From: Xylocopa sonorina
Lineage: Eukaryota > Arthropoda > Insecta > Hymenoptera > Apidae
Assembly: GCF_050948175.1 (NCBI RefSeq)
Contig: NW_027490216.1
Coordinates: 1-64,000, forward strand
Reading direction: 5' to 3'
Length of the DNA stretch: 64,000 bases
A program made the translations under genes and the position numbers. The notes under the pieces were generated by a model. The model was not told where the DNA came from, made no database searches, and saw only the letters and a list, made by a program, of their open reading frames with translations. Positions 37,801 through 45,500 of the stretch are shown here, piece after piece. The stretch's first letter is position 1, and each line of letters begins with the position of its first letter.

Positions 37801-39812
37801 TCAGGTTTTACACCGTGCTCACTGATAATATGACCCAAATAGCTTACTTCTCTCCTCAAGAATTCGCACTTATCCGGCTGCAATACTAAATTAGCTTCTT
37901 TGAGCCGTTGAGTTAATTTATCGAATTTAAGTCGATGTTCTTGAAGAGAGCTAGCGTAGATAACAATGTCGTCCAAATAGACGAAAATTTCGTTCCCCTG
38001 GAGACCGGACAGGACATTGTCCATAAGTCGTTGGAACGTCGCTGGCGCATTTTTTAATCCGAATGGCATTCTTTTAAATTCATAATGCCCGTGAGGCGTC
38101 GAAAAAGCAGTTTTAGGAGCATCGGCGGGCTCCATTGGGATCTGGTGAAATCCGCTCGCGAGATCGAATGTACTAAAATACTTCGCACTCCCGAGCTGAT
38201 CAAGTATCTCGGTAATGCAAGGGAGGGGATAGGCATCGGCGACAGATTTCTCATTGAGTGCGCGGTAGTCGATGACGACGCGCCATTGCTTGTTGCCCAA
38301 GGAGTCCGGTTTCTTTGGGACAACCCACAATGGCGAATTATATGGTGATTTTGACGGAGAGATGACACCATTTTGTAAAAATTTGTCGACTTGTCGTCGA
38401 ATCTCCTCCTTATGAGCTGGTGGGAATCGGTATTGTTTCACATTGACGGGGCGGTCGTCGACGGTTGGAATCTTGTGCGTGGTTGCTGACGTATGCCCTA
38501 ATTTATCCCCCTCAATGTGAAAAAGCTCCTGCGTGCTTTGAACGAGACGGACGACGTGCTCTCTTTCCTCTGCGTTGAGGTGGTCGAGACGGAGGAGACT
38601 AAGAATTCGATCTAGGCGAGATTTCGAAGGATTGGCGGATTTCGATGTCTGTTTTAACGGCGCCTGTTGTATATTATTTTTAACCGCCTGAGCATAAGAG
38701 ATCTGTTGAACATTCGCGATTTTGCAACGCGAAGGAGGAGTTTCGATTGTCGAGTATGGTGTCTGACTCGAGAAAGAAATAGAAGTTTTCCCTTTTTGGG
38801 ATGAGCCGATCGGTACGGCGGATACGTTGGATTTAGTAGATTTAGAAAAAACCGGATAGAGCGACGGACTATCCTCCTTATGGAGGGGAGTCATGATTTG
38901 CGCGGGCTCAAGTATGATTTCTGGTAACGCGATTTCGACGGCGCGGTCGGATGAATTAATTATTCGAGTTACCGCTTTGCCCCGAATTACTCTGACGAGA
39001 GCGTTTCCGAAAAATATACCCGGCGCAAGATCGATACGAGGAATTATACCTTCCGCGAGGTTCGAATTAACTACGCGGACCTTGATACCGATATTTGATC
39101 TCGGCGGAATGGAGATACGGTCTCCTGACTTCGGAGAAGCTGCTTTGTCTTGCGTTCGAAGCTTCGATTTCGTTGCTGCATCGCGTTTCAGCGGAGGCGA
39201 TGATTTACGCGGCGGGCGCGGCGGCGGAGGGGGAATAGATTCCGTGCGCGGCGCTTGTTTACGTTTCGGCGATAGGAGAGGCTTTATTTTCGAGTCCGGT
39301 GACGGTTCCTCGAGTGTTTCGATATCGTCTTCGAAAGGAATTCTCTTACCATTCCATTTGATTATTTTATTTGGAAAAGAGATTTCTGCGTCCATACAGA
39401 ACCCGGAGCCGAGGATCCCGCTTGGTTTAAGGGGAAAATCATCCTCGACCACATTAAAAGGGACGACGCGACCGAAAATGACAAGATTCACCGTCCCTAA
39501 GGTTGCGGTTTTGCCATCGGTTACCCCTGTTATTATTACGATCTCGGACTTATCGATTCGCGCGGATGCTTTTAGAGCCGAACGTTTTATAATATTTATT
39601 TCCGCCCCAGTGTCCACCATGAAGCGAGTTGGTGAAATTAGAAGATCGGATTTTAGAATTACGTTTGGCGTGCTAGTTTTTCCGGTTATGTTTATCGCGG
39701 CGTTTCGTCGATTTCCGCGTTGGAGTTGTTCGCGGCGAGAGGACGGACTTGGTGCGCGGCCTCGCCACCTGTCTCGCGGCGGGTGCGGAGGCCATTGTCG
39801 TTTCCCGAATTT
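34893..39812 (-). CDS. pol: Pol polyprotein (protease, RT, RNase H, integrase), element 1
   Basis: The frame is open from 39812, is -1 relative to gag, and is reached through the GGGAAAC site at 39800-39806. The first ATG (39620) lies inside protease and is not the likely start. Counting from that Met: protease DTGA at 3-6; RT with Asp486 in FDLASGFHQI and YLDD at 548-551; RNase H Asp697, Glu738, Asp763 and Asp806; integrase zinc site His1043, His1050, Cys1080, Cys1083; integrase core Asp1113, position 1173 and Glu1209; GPY motif near 1343. Position 1173 is Glu (LTEQGSNF) instead of the catalytic Asp, which should abolish or cripple integration. The last 96 residues are encoded in the 3' LTR. 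Eight residues differ from element 2. No env follows. Confidence 0.95.
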   Translation of the reverse strand, partial: KFGKRQWPPHPPRDRWRGRAPSPSSRREQLQRGNRRNAAINITGKTSTPNVILKSDLLISPTRFMVDTGAEINIIKRSALKASARIDKSEIVIITGVTDGKTATLGTVNLVIFGRVVPFNVVEDDFPLKPSGILGSGFCMDAEISFPNKIIKWNGKRIPFEDDIETLEEPSPDSKIKPLLSPKRKQAPRTESIPPPPPRPPRKSSPPLKRDAATKSKLRTQDKAASPKSGDRISIPPRSNIGIKVRVVNSNLAEGIIPRIDLAPGIFFGNALVRVIRGKAVTRIINSSDRAVEIALPEIILEPAQIMTPLHKEDSPSLYPVFSKSTKSNVSAVPIGSSQKGKTSISFSSQTPYSTIETPPSRCKIANVQQISYAQAVKNNIQQAPLKQTSKSANPSKSRLDRILSLLRLDHLNAEEREHVVRLVQSTQELFHIEGDKLGHTSATTHKIPTVDDRPVNVKQYRFPPAHKEEIRRQVDKFLQNGVISPSKSPYNSPLWVVPKKPDSLGNKQWRVVIDYRALNEKSVADAYPLPCITEILDQLGSAKYFSTFDLASGFHQIPMEPADAPKTAFSTPHGHYEFKRMPFGLKNAPATFQRLMDNVLSGLQGNEIFVYLDDIVIYASSLQEHRLKFDKLTQRLKEANLVLQPDKCEFLRREVSYLGHIISEHGVKPDPAKISAVKNFPRPRNAKQIKQFLGLAGYYRRFIANFSNIAKPLTNLLKKDAPFVWRNEHENSFVKLRDCLCEAPILQYPNFKQPFVITTDASAEAIGAILSQGPIGRDLPIAYTSRLLNAAEKNYSTIEKECLAIVYAVHYFRPYIYGNQFKLVTDHRPLVWMNSVKDPSSRLVRWRLKLAEFDYEMVYKSGKTNLNADALSRNPAQIFPLSYSENSEDDIFDVPPETRKKYTTLAPPPTPVTSEPELPTPGTSFRTNTAPPPQVASDSTDFYTPAPNEFFRREPLFNFSRDALSTRRDNVVVFVTQSGHPYDTGAKDLANAEKFLLNKDHVLTKAKVIKIGNEFQIQLPIVEHSTRSINFQTVIETFRSLCDVVNELQLQTFSIAQTYLDSVSWSRIQKILQDLFYETTVQITVCQGLIKTPSVEERLKIIRENHDSPVGGHKGVNKTYSRIRQQYFWPNMKTQIQEYIGKCKSCQTEKLVRVKTRQPLTLTDTPGRAFDKISMDVMGPLLKTSDGYTSILTIQDLLTKYSVAVPLKTTTAVDIAEALIKEFICKFGCPKGILTEQGSNFINSLIKAIAIKFRIKQYKSTAFHPQTNGSVERSHHVLAEYLKHYIESSNDWVNWLPYAMFSYNTSVHEGTLYTPHELVFGRIARTPSATPFQDSSDNETYSDYLIQLQEKISKSQDLAKANLDNAKRRSKYYYDRNLNVQNFEVGQWVYLLKEPNKHKFQAQYSGPYRILEILGNCNVKLNVKGRHKIVHTNKIKICKRMHSMQSVDASERKVRKTENEVSESSDIQTNAESESDESACNPKEARSHGPNSKRYRQDQPGEKPQIPQHPADRTKRRIQHPEIYPTDKRSRHGRDSFSKGGGVTSGVPPATLRRPPHHPQHPYPEPLHTGHPPTRRPYRRRQRYEREEGCSMPRPRAISTHEGEDFTPYYEGEELSDTYWVESPAITKPYTYFSYMWD
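35185..35195 (-). other. Polypurine tract, element 1
   Basis: On the minus strand AAGGGGGGTGG sits immediately upstream of the 3' LTR start TGTAACG, which is the expected plus-strand DNA primer site of an LTR retrotransposon. It is also coding: pol reads through it as KGGG. The matching site in element 2 is 56450-56460. Confidence 0.85.
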
Positions 39813-41011
39813 TTATTTACCGCGTTGTTGTACTGTCTTTTGCGGCACTCGCCTATTTCGTGCCCCGGGGTCTTGCAATAGCGACAAAATTTGGGCGCGT
39901 CCCTGGCTACGATTTGTCTTGGTTGTTCGTACGCGGGGCCTCGAGTAGGAGGCGGTACGTCCCTGGATCGCAAGTATTCCTGCGGTCGGTACGGCGATGG
40001 CGGTCTGAGCCGACACTCGGTCGCGTAATGTCCGATATTATTGCATTTTCGGCAAATAATTTCGGCTGGTTTTTCGCGCGATTCTGGTCGCGCGACACGC
40101 GATCTACCTAGCCGGTTGCAATCACGTTCGTGCATTTGATAGAGCTCCCGCGCTCGAGCGAACGTTTCTCGCAATGTACCGAATGAACTTATAGTCATTT
40201 GCATTCGAATTTCCGGAATGAGACCGTCTTTAAAACATTGTAATGTGAGCGCGTCTACGTCATCGAGCGATTCCGGTGTGTCTCGTCGAGCAAGCCTTTC
40301 GCAATCAATTATAGCGGTTCTAAGATCTTTTACTCGACCGATGTAATCTAGAATGTGCTCGTTCGCGCGCATAAATATATTGGCAAGTTCACCCCGATAA
40401 TGATGAGCTGATTTTACGGAGCAAAATGTGCTGCGAAGAACGTCCGTTAATTCGAGTATTGTGTAACACGGCTCGTCTTCTAGCGCGGCGTAGGCACGAC
40501 CCTTGAGTTTTCCCTTAAGCAGGCGTGTGAAAGTTCGCTCGCACCCATTAGGGATAAGCTCATAAGCGCCTTTACACGCTCGGGTAAACTGAAGAATGGG
40601 AATGTTCTGACCATCGAATGTCGGCACGGCTTCGAGGGCCTGCTTAAGCGATAGCTCGTCGTGTTGCGAACTATTTGTATTGAAATCGGAGCTCGAATTA
40701 TGTCCGGAAAGCGGATTTCCCCGAGGAATATCCAGCGAAACGGTATCGTCGCGCGTTAAATCAGGCGTTCTGCGAATAGATTCTAATTCACGACGTAAAA
40801 TTTCTATTTGCTGGAGCAACGCGGCATTACTCGGATCGGTCGCTTTCGTATTTTTCGCGGAAGTATTTTGTTGCGCGGTACTAGGAAGAGGCTCGGCGAT
40901 AGCGTCTTGGAAATCAAGCGTTCTGCTAGTGCGTTTTTCGCGTTCAGAATCGGCCATCGCGGCGGCTCGCTGTGTCTGCTGGCGCGTTTTTGTCGGAGTC
41001 CGGGTTGCCAT
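39692..41011 (-). CDS. gag: Gag polyprotein, element 1
   Basis: 439 codons from an ATG 82 bases after the 5' LTR. This is the structural protein that forms the virus-like particle and packages the RNA. Residues 1-100 are polar with a short coiled-coil-like stretch (about 63-81). Residues 120-300 have the pattern of a gypsy-type capsid (PTFDGQ, then LKGKLKGRAY, then LRSTF and IGRVKDLR). Two CX2CX4HX4C zinc knuckles follow: CRKCNNIGHYATEC at 320-333 and CRYCKTPGHEIGEC at 376-389. The stop overlaps the pol frame, which is offset by -1. It differs from the element 2 Gag at three residues. The first Met is chosen because it has a purine at -3 and G at +4. Confidence 0.95.
   Translation of the reverse strand: MATRTPTKTRQQTQRAAAMADSEREKRTSRTLDFQDAIAEPLPSTAQQNTSAKNTKATDPSNAALLQQIEILRRELESIRRTPDLTRDDTVSLDIPRGNPLSGHNSSSDFNTNSSQHDELSLKQALEAVPTFDGQNIPILQFTRACKGAYELIPNGCERTFTRLLKGKLKGRAYAALEDEPCYTILELTDVLRSTFCSVKSAHHYRGELANIFMRANEHILDYIGRVKDLRTAIIDCERLARRDTPESLDDVDALTLQCFKDGLIPEIRMQMTISSFGTLRETFARARELYQMHERDCNRLGRSRVARPESREKPAEIICRKCNNIGHYATECRLRPPSPYRPQEYLRSRDVPPPTRGPAYEQPRQIVARDAPKFCRYCKTPGHEIGECRKRQYNNAVNKNSGNDNGLRTRRETGGEAAHQVRPLAANNSNAEIDETPR
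39758..39806 (-). promoter_or_regulatory. -1 ribosomal frameshift signal between gag and pol, element 1
   Basis: The heptamer GGGAAAC (39806 to 39800) is in the gag frame as G GGA AAC, the canonical X XXY YYZ form. After a 6-base spacer, GGCCTC (39793-39788) can pair with GAGGCC (39763-39758), and CACC (39785-39782) with GGTG (39769-39766) inside it. A pol-frame stop (39813-39815) lies just upstream of the heptamer, and gag ends at 39692, so any slip must happen in this 120-base window. The same sequence is in element 2 at 61023-61071. Confidence 0.85.
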
Positions 41012-41062
41012 ATCTAGTTTCGCGGTTCCTTTCGGCGGAATTTCCGGAGGAAACGCGTGGCT

Positions 41063-41080
41063 ATCCCACCGCTGTCACCA
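41063..41080 (-). other. Primer-binding site (leucine tRNA type), element 1
   Basis: Thirteen bases inside the 5' LTR boundary the minus strand reads TGGTGACAGCGGTGGGAT, starting with the TGG that pairs with a tRNA CCA end. From memory of insect tRNA-Leu 3' ends (ATCCCACCGCTGCCACCA type) it matches at all but one position. It primes minus-strand DNA synthesis. Element 2 has the same site at 62328-62345. Confidence 0.7.
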
Positions 41081-41093
41081 AAAATAACTTTCG

Positions 41094-42573
41094 TGTCACG
41101 TCCCGAGGTGCGGTTGCGCTCGCAACGGTGGCACAAAGTCGTAACCGTTCCCGAAAATAACGCGAATTGCGTCCGGACCGGGTTCGTTGGCGTTTCGGAC
41201 TCGATAAAACGGTAACTAACACTAAACTTACCTTGCGAAGGCTTGATTTCGCTGTCTGATTTCTCTTTCCAGGTACCTGGAGCGCCTTGGATCCGCAACC
41301 GGGATGGCGGCGGCGTACGGCTGGAACGGAGGTACGGGTCGTGCGGCGAAGGAAACCTCCTTCACAGGAACCAGGACTCGAACGCAGGAAATTGAATATT
41401 CCGGTGCATCACCCACGTATTCCCGAGCGAGACGACGAATAAACTCTCTCCTCCCCGCGCGTCGTGTACGCTTTGTCGGAGGTGCAAGGCTCGTCGAGAA
41501 TACTTGAACTTCGGTCGAGTACGGCGCGGCTAAGCGTTGGTTCGCTCTAGCTTACCGGGATCAACCTGGGCGCAAGATATTCTGTATACGGTAGAAGTGA
41601 GGATGGAGCAACTAAGCGCTGGTTCGCTCTAGTCGTCGAGCCTCAAGACTATCGCAGATGAGATATAGAAATAGAATAATCGCGAGCGTACCCGTGGAGT
41701 AGAATTAAGGAATTGTATTTGAACTCGAATAAAGATACTTTGAATCTGGTAAAAATAAACTATATTCTATGATTTCACTATACTAGATACACTTGACTAA
41801 ATTCTAAGTTACTGACTAGCGATTACAATGAGAATTAGAAATAGTATAAAGTATCGAATGGACTCCGCTATGGGAGTATGGATAGAGACGAATGCATTAG
41901 AGCTAATTGCTCGTTGCGAATGAGCCTATTGCTCGGATCGGAAGTGCATCGTTCGGATGCTGGATTAGAACTCCTCGGTTCGGAGATGAGATATGAACTG
42001 ACTCTCGGATCTCGCGTCCGCGACCTCCTCGGGTCGCGCGGCGCGCGAGTCGCTGGGCCCTCGCGGTGGGGCGGACGGTCGGAGTAGGGCGGCCGCTCGG
42101 CCCTCGTGGTGGGGCGGCCGTTCGGAGTGGGGCGCGGCCCGCGTTAAGCGTGAGCCGCGAGCGTCGAGTGTGCGCGCGAGTGCACGGAACATAACCGTGC
42201 ATGAATAAAATATATACATATATTTACTTAAATCTAGGTGTGTGTTGGTGTGTATGTACATAGGTGAGTAGTGTGCTTATTCTAATCCCACATGTACGAG
42301 AAGTACGTATAGGGCTTCGTGATTGCTGGGGATTCGACCCAGTATGTGTCGGAGAGCTCCTCGCCCTCGTAATACGGGGTGAAGTCCTCCCCCTCGTGTG
42401 TGGAGATCGCGCGTGGGCGCGGCATGCTGCATCCCTCTTCCCTCTCGTACCTTTGTCTCCTTCTGTAGGGACGGCGAGTCGGCGGGTGGCCCGTGTGCAG
42501 GGGCTCCGGATACGGATGCTGGGGATGATGAGGTGGACGCCGGAGGGTGGCAGGCGGTACGCCTGACGTTACA
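41094..42573 (-). repeat. 5' LTR of element 1, deleted and mosaic
   Basis: 1480 bp, 135 bp shorter than its partner. One deletion removes 81 bp at about 41336, between direct repeats of GTACG. The other removes two 27-bp units (54 bp) at about 41999. Substitutions against the 3' LTR cluster in 41094-41860. The part beyond, to 42573, matches the element 2 LTR at bases where the element 1 3' LTR differs. This is the pattern expected of a recombinant or gene-converted LTR. Confidence 0.93.
41228..41494 (-). pseudogene. Damaged small LTR reading frame (element 1, 5' LTR)
   Basis: The counterpart of the conserved small LTR frame. The usual start codon is changed from ATG to ACG at 41494, and 27 codons from the Pro/Val-rich middle are removed by the in-frame 81-bp deletion. 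The basic N-terminal part and the end (PPFQPYAAAIPV, DPRRSRYLERE) remain in frame, as does the splice-donor-like end. It is probably not translated from its normal start. Confidence 0.6.
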
Positions 42574-45500
42574 ATGGTAAGATATAATATGATTTACGAA
42601 GTGTTATGTATTCCTCGTCTACACTTCAAATGAATGTAAATGCGACACATCCTTGCATGGAAATAGCGTTTGCAAACGTCTACCTATCGTAGCAATAGAG
42701 TTCTAATGCTTCTTAAAACGCGATATCGCATCTCATTTCTATATTTCATGGTAAGATATAATATGATTTGCGAAGTGTTATGTATTCCTCGTCTACACTT
42801 CAAATGAATGTAAATGCGACACTTCCTTGCTAGGAAATAGCGTCTGCAGATGTCTAGGTATCGTAGCAATAGAGTTCTAATGCTTCTTAAAACGCGATAT
42901 CGCGTTTCATTTCTATGTTTCATGGTAAGATATAATATGATTTGCGAAGTGTTATGCATTCCTCGTCTACACTTCAAATGAATGTAAATGCGACACTTCC
43001 TTGCAAGGAAATAGCGTTTGCAGATGTCTACGTATCGTAGCAATAGAGTTCTTATGATTCTTAAAACGCGATATCGCATCTCATTTCTATGTATCATAGT
43101 AAGATTTAATATGATTTGCGAAGTGTTATGTATTCCTCGTCTACACTTCAAATGAATGTAAATCCGACACTTCCTTGCAGGGTAATAGCGTTTGCAAACG
43201 TCTACCTATCGTAGCAATAGAGTTTGAATGCTTTTTAAAACGCGATATCGCATCTCATTTCTATATTTCATGGTAAGATATAATATGATTTGCGAAGTGT
43301 TATGTATTCCTCGTCTACACTTCAAATGAATGTAAATGCGACACTTCCTTGCAAGCAAATAGCGTTTGCAAACGTCTACCTATCGTAGCAATAGAGTTCG
43401 AATGCTTCTTAAAACGCGATATCGCATCTCATTTCTATATTTCATGGTAAGATATAATATGATTTGCGAAGTGTTATGTATTCCTCGTCTACGATTCAAA
43501 TGAATGTAAATGCGACACTTCCTTGCAAGCAAATAGCGTTTGCAAACGTCTACCTATCGTAGCAATAGAGTTCTAATGCTTCTTAAAACGCGATATCGCA
43601 TCTCATTTCTATATTTCATCGTAAGATATAAGATGATTTGCGAAGTGTTATGCATTCCTCGTCTACACTTCAAATGAATGTAAATGCGACACTTCCTTGC
43701 TAGGAAATAGCGTCTGCAGATGTCTAGGTATCGTAGCAATAGAGTTCTAATGCTTCTTAAAAGGCGATATCGCATCTCATTTCTATGTTTCATGGTAAGA
43801 TATAATATGATTTACGAAGTGTTATGTATTCCTCGTCTACACTTCAAATGAATGTAAATGCGACACATCCTTGCATGGAAATAGCGTTTGCAAACGTCTA
43901 CCTATCGTAGCAATAGAGTTCTAATGCTTCTTAAAACGCGATATCGCATCTCATTTCTATATTTCATGGTAAGATATAATATGATTTGCGAAGTGTTATG
44001 TATTCCTCGTCTACACTTCAAATGAATGTAAATGCGACACTTCCTTGCTAGGAAATAGCGTCTGCAGATGTCTAGGTATCGTAGCAATAGAGTTCTAATG
44101 CTTCTTAAAACGCGATATCGCGTTTCATTTCTATGTTTCATGGTAAGATATAATATGATTTGCGAAGTGTTATGCATTCCTCGTCTACACTTCAAATGAA
44201 TGTAAATGCGACACTTCCTTGCAAGGAAATAGCGTTTGCAGATGTCTACGTATCGTAGCAATAGAGTTCTTATGATTCTTAAAACGCGATATCGCATCTC
44301 ATTTCTATGTATCATAGTAAGATTTAATATGATTTGCGAAGTGTTACGTATTCCTCGTCTACACTTCAAATGAATGTAAATCCGACACTTCCTTGCAGGG
44401 TAATAGCGTTTGCAAACGTCTACCTATCGTAGCAATAGAGTTCGAATGCTACTTAAAACGCGATATCGCGTTTCATTTCTATGTTTCATGGTAAGATATA
44501 ATATGATTTGCGAAGTGTTATGCATTCCTCGTCTACACTTCAAATGAATGTAAATGCGACACTTCCTTGCAAGGAAATAGCGTTTGCAGATGTCTACGTA
44601 TCGTAGCAATAGAGTTCTTATGATTCTTAAAACGCGATATCGCATCTCATTTCTATGTATCATAGTAAGATTTAATATGATTTGCCAAGTGTTATGTATT
44701 CCTCGTCTACACTTCAAATGAATGTAAATGCGACACTTCCTTGCAAGGAAATAGCGTTTGCAGATGTCTACGTATCGTAGCAATAGAGTTCTTATGATTC
44801 TTAAAACTCGATATCGCATGTCATTTCTATGTTTCATGGTAAGGTATAATATGATTTGCGAAGTGTTATGTATTCCTCGTGTACACTTCAAATGAATGTA
44901 AATGCGACACTTCCTTGCAAGGAAATAGCGTTTGCAGTTGTCTATGTATCGTAGCAATAGATTTCTAATGCTTCTTAAAACGCGATTTCGCATCTCATTT
45001 CTATGTTTCATGGTAAGATATAATATGATTTGCGAAGTGTCATGTATTCCTCGTCTACACTTCAAATGAATGTAAATGCGACACTTCCTTGCAAGGAAAT
45101 AGCGTTTGCAGATGTCTATGTATCGTAGCAATAGATTTCTAATGCTTATTAAAACGTGGTATCGCATCTGATTCCTATGTTTCATGGTAAGATATAATAT
45201 GATTTGCGAAGTATCATGTATTCCTCGTCTACACTTCAAATGAATGTAAATGCGACACTTCGGTGCAAGGAAATAGCGTTTGCAGATGTCTACGTATCAA
45301 AGCAATAGAGTTCAAATGCTTCTCAAAACGCGATATCGCATCCCATTTCTATGTCTCATGGCAAGATATAATATGACTTGCGAAGTGTTATGTATTCCTC
45401 GTCTACACTTCAAATGAGTGTAAATGCGACACTTCCTTGCAAGGAAATAGCGTTTGCAGATGTCTACGTATCGAAGCAATAGAGTTCAAATGCTTCTTAA

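Larger units (their letters stand above)
33570..42573 (-). mobile_element. Element 1: full-length Ty3/gypsy LTR retrotransposon, mosaic copy
   Basis: A 9004-bp element in minus orientation: 5' LTR 41094-42573, tRNA primer site, gag, pol, polypurine tract, 3' LTR 33570-35184. Both coding frames are open. The two LTRs differ by an 81-bp and a 54-bp deletion (5' LTR 1480 bp, 3' LTR 1615 bp) and by some 17 substitutions clustered in the half of the 5' LTR nearest gag, whereas the 3' LTR is almost identical to those of element 2. There is no target duplication: the left flank ends GATGTCTAG and the right flank starts ATGGTAAG. The satellite phase skips 64 bases. Integrase carries a catalytic Asp-to-Glu change. 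I infer a product of recombination between elements rather than one clean insertion. Confidence 0.95.

Noticed and set aside
38893..39948. Plus-strand 351-codon open frame (also at 60158-61213)
   Set aside because: It is antisense to the gag-pol junction and pol start, which have clear protease and zinc-knuckle motifs. The low-complexity product and the identical copy in both elements fit a shadow frame.
41014..41298. Sense-strand 94-codon frame ending just before gag
   Set aside because: It overlaps the LTR end, primer site and leader in a different frame from the conserved small frame. I could not show conservation in the solo LTR, so there is no support beyond openness.
21543..42573. The phase skips at the solo LTR (-64) and at element 1 (+64) have equal size
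   Set aside because: The flanking monomer positions (82 to 19, and 59 to 124) do not pair with each other in any simple exchange, the elements are in opposite orientation, and one match of this kind can occur by chance.
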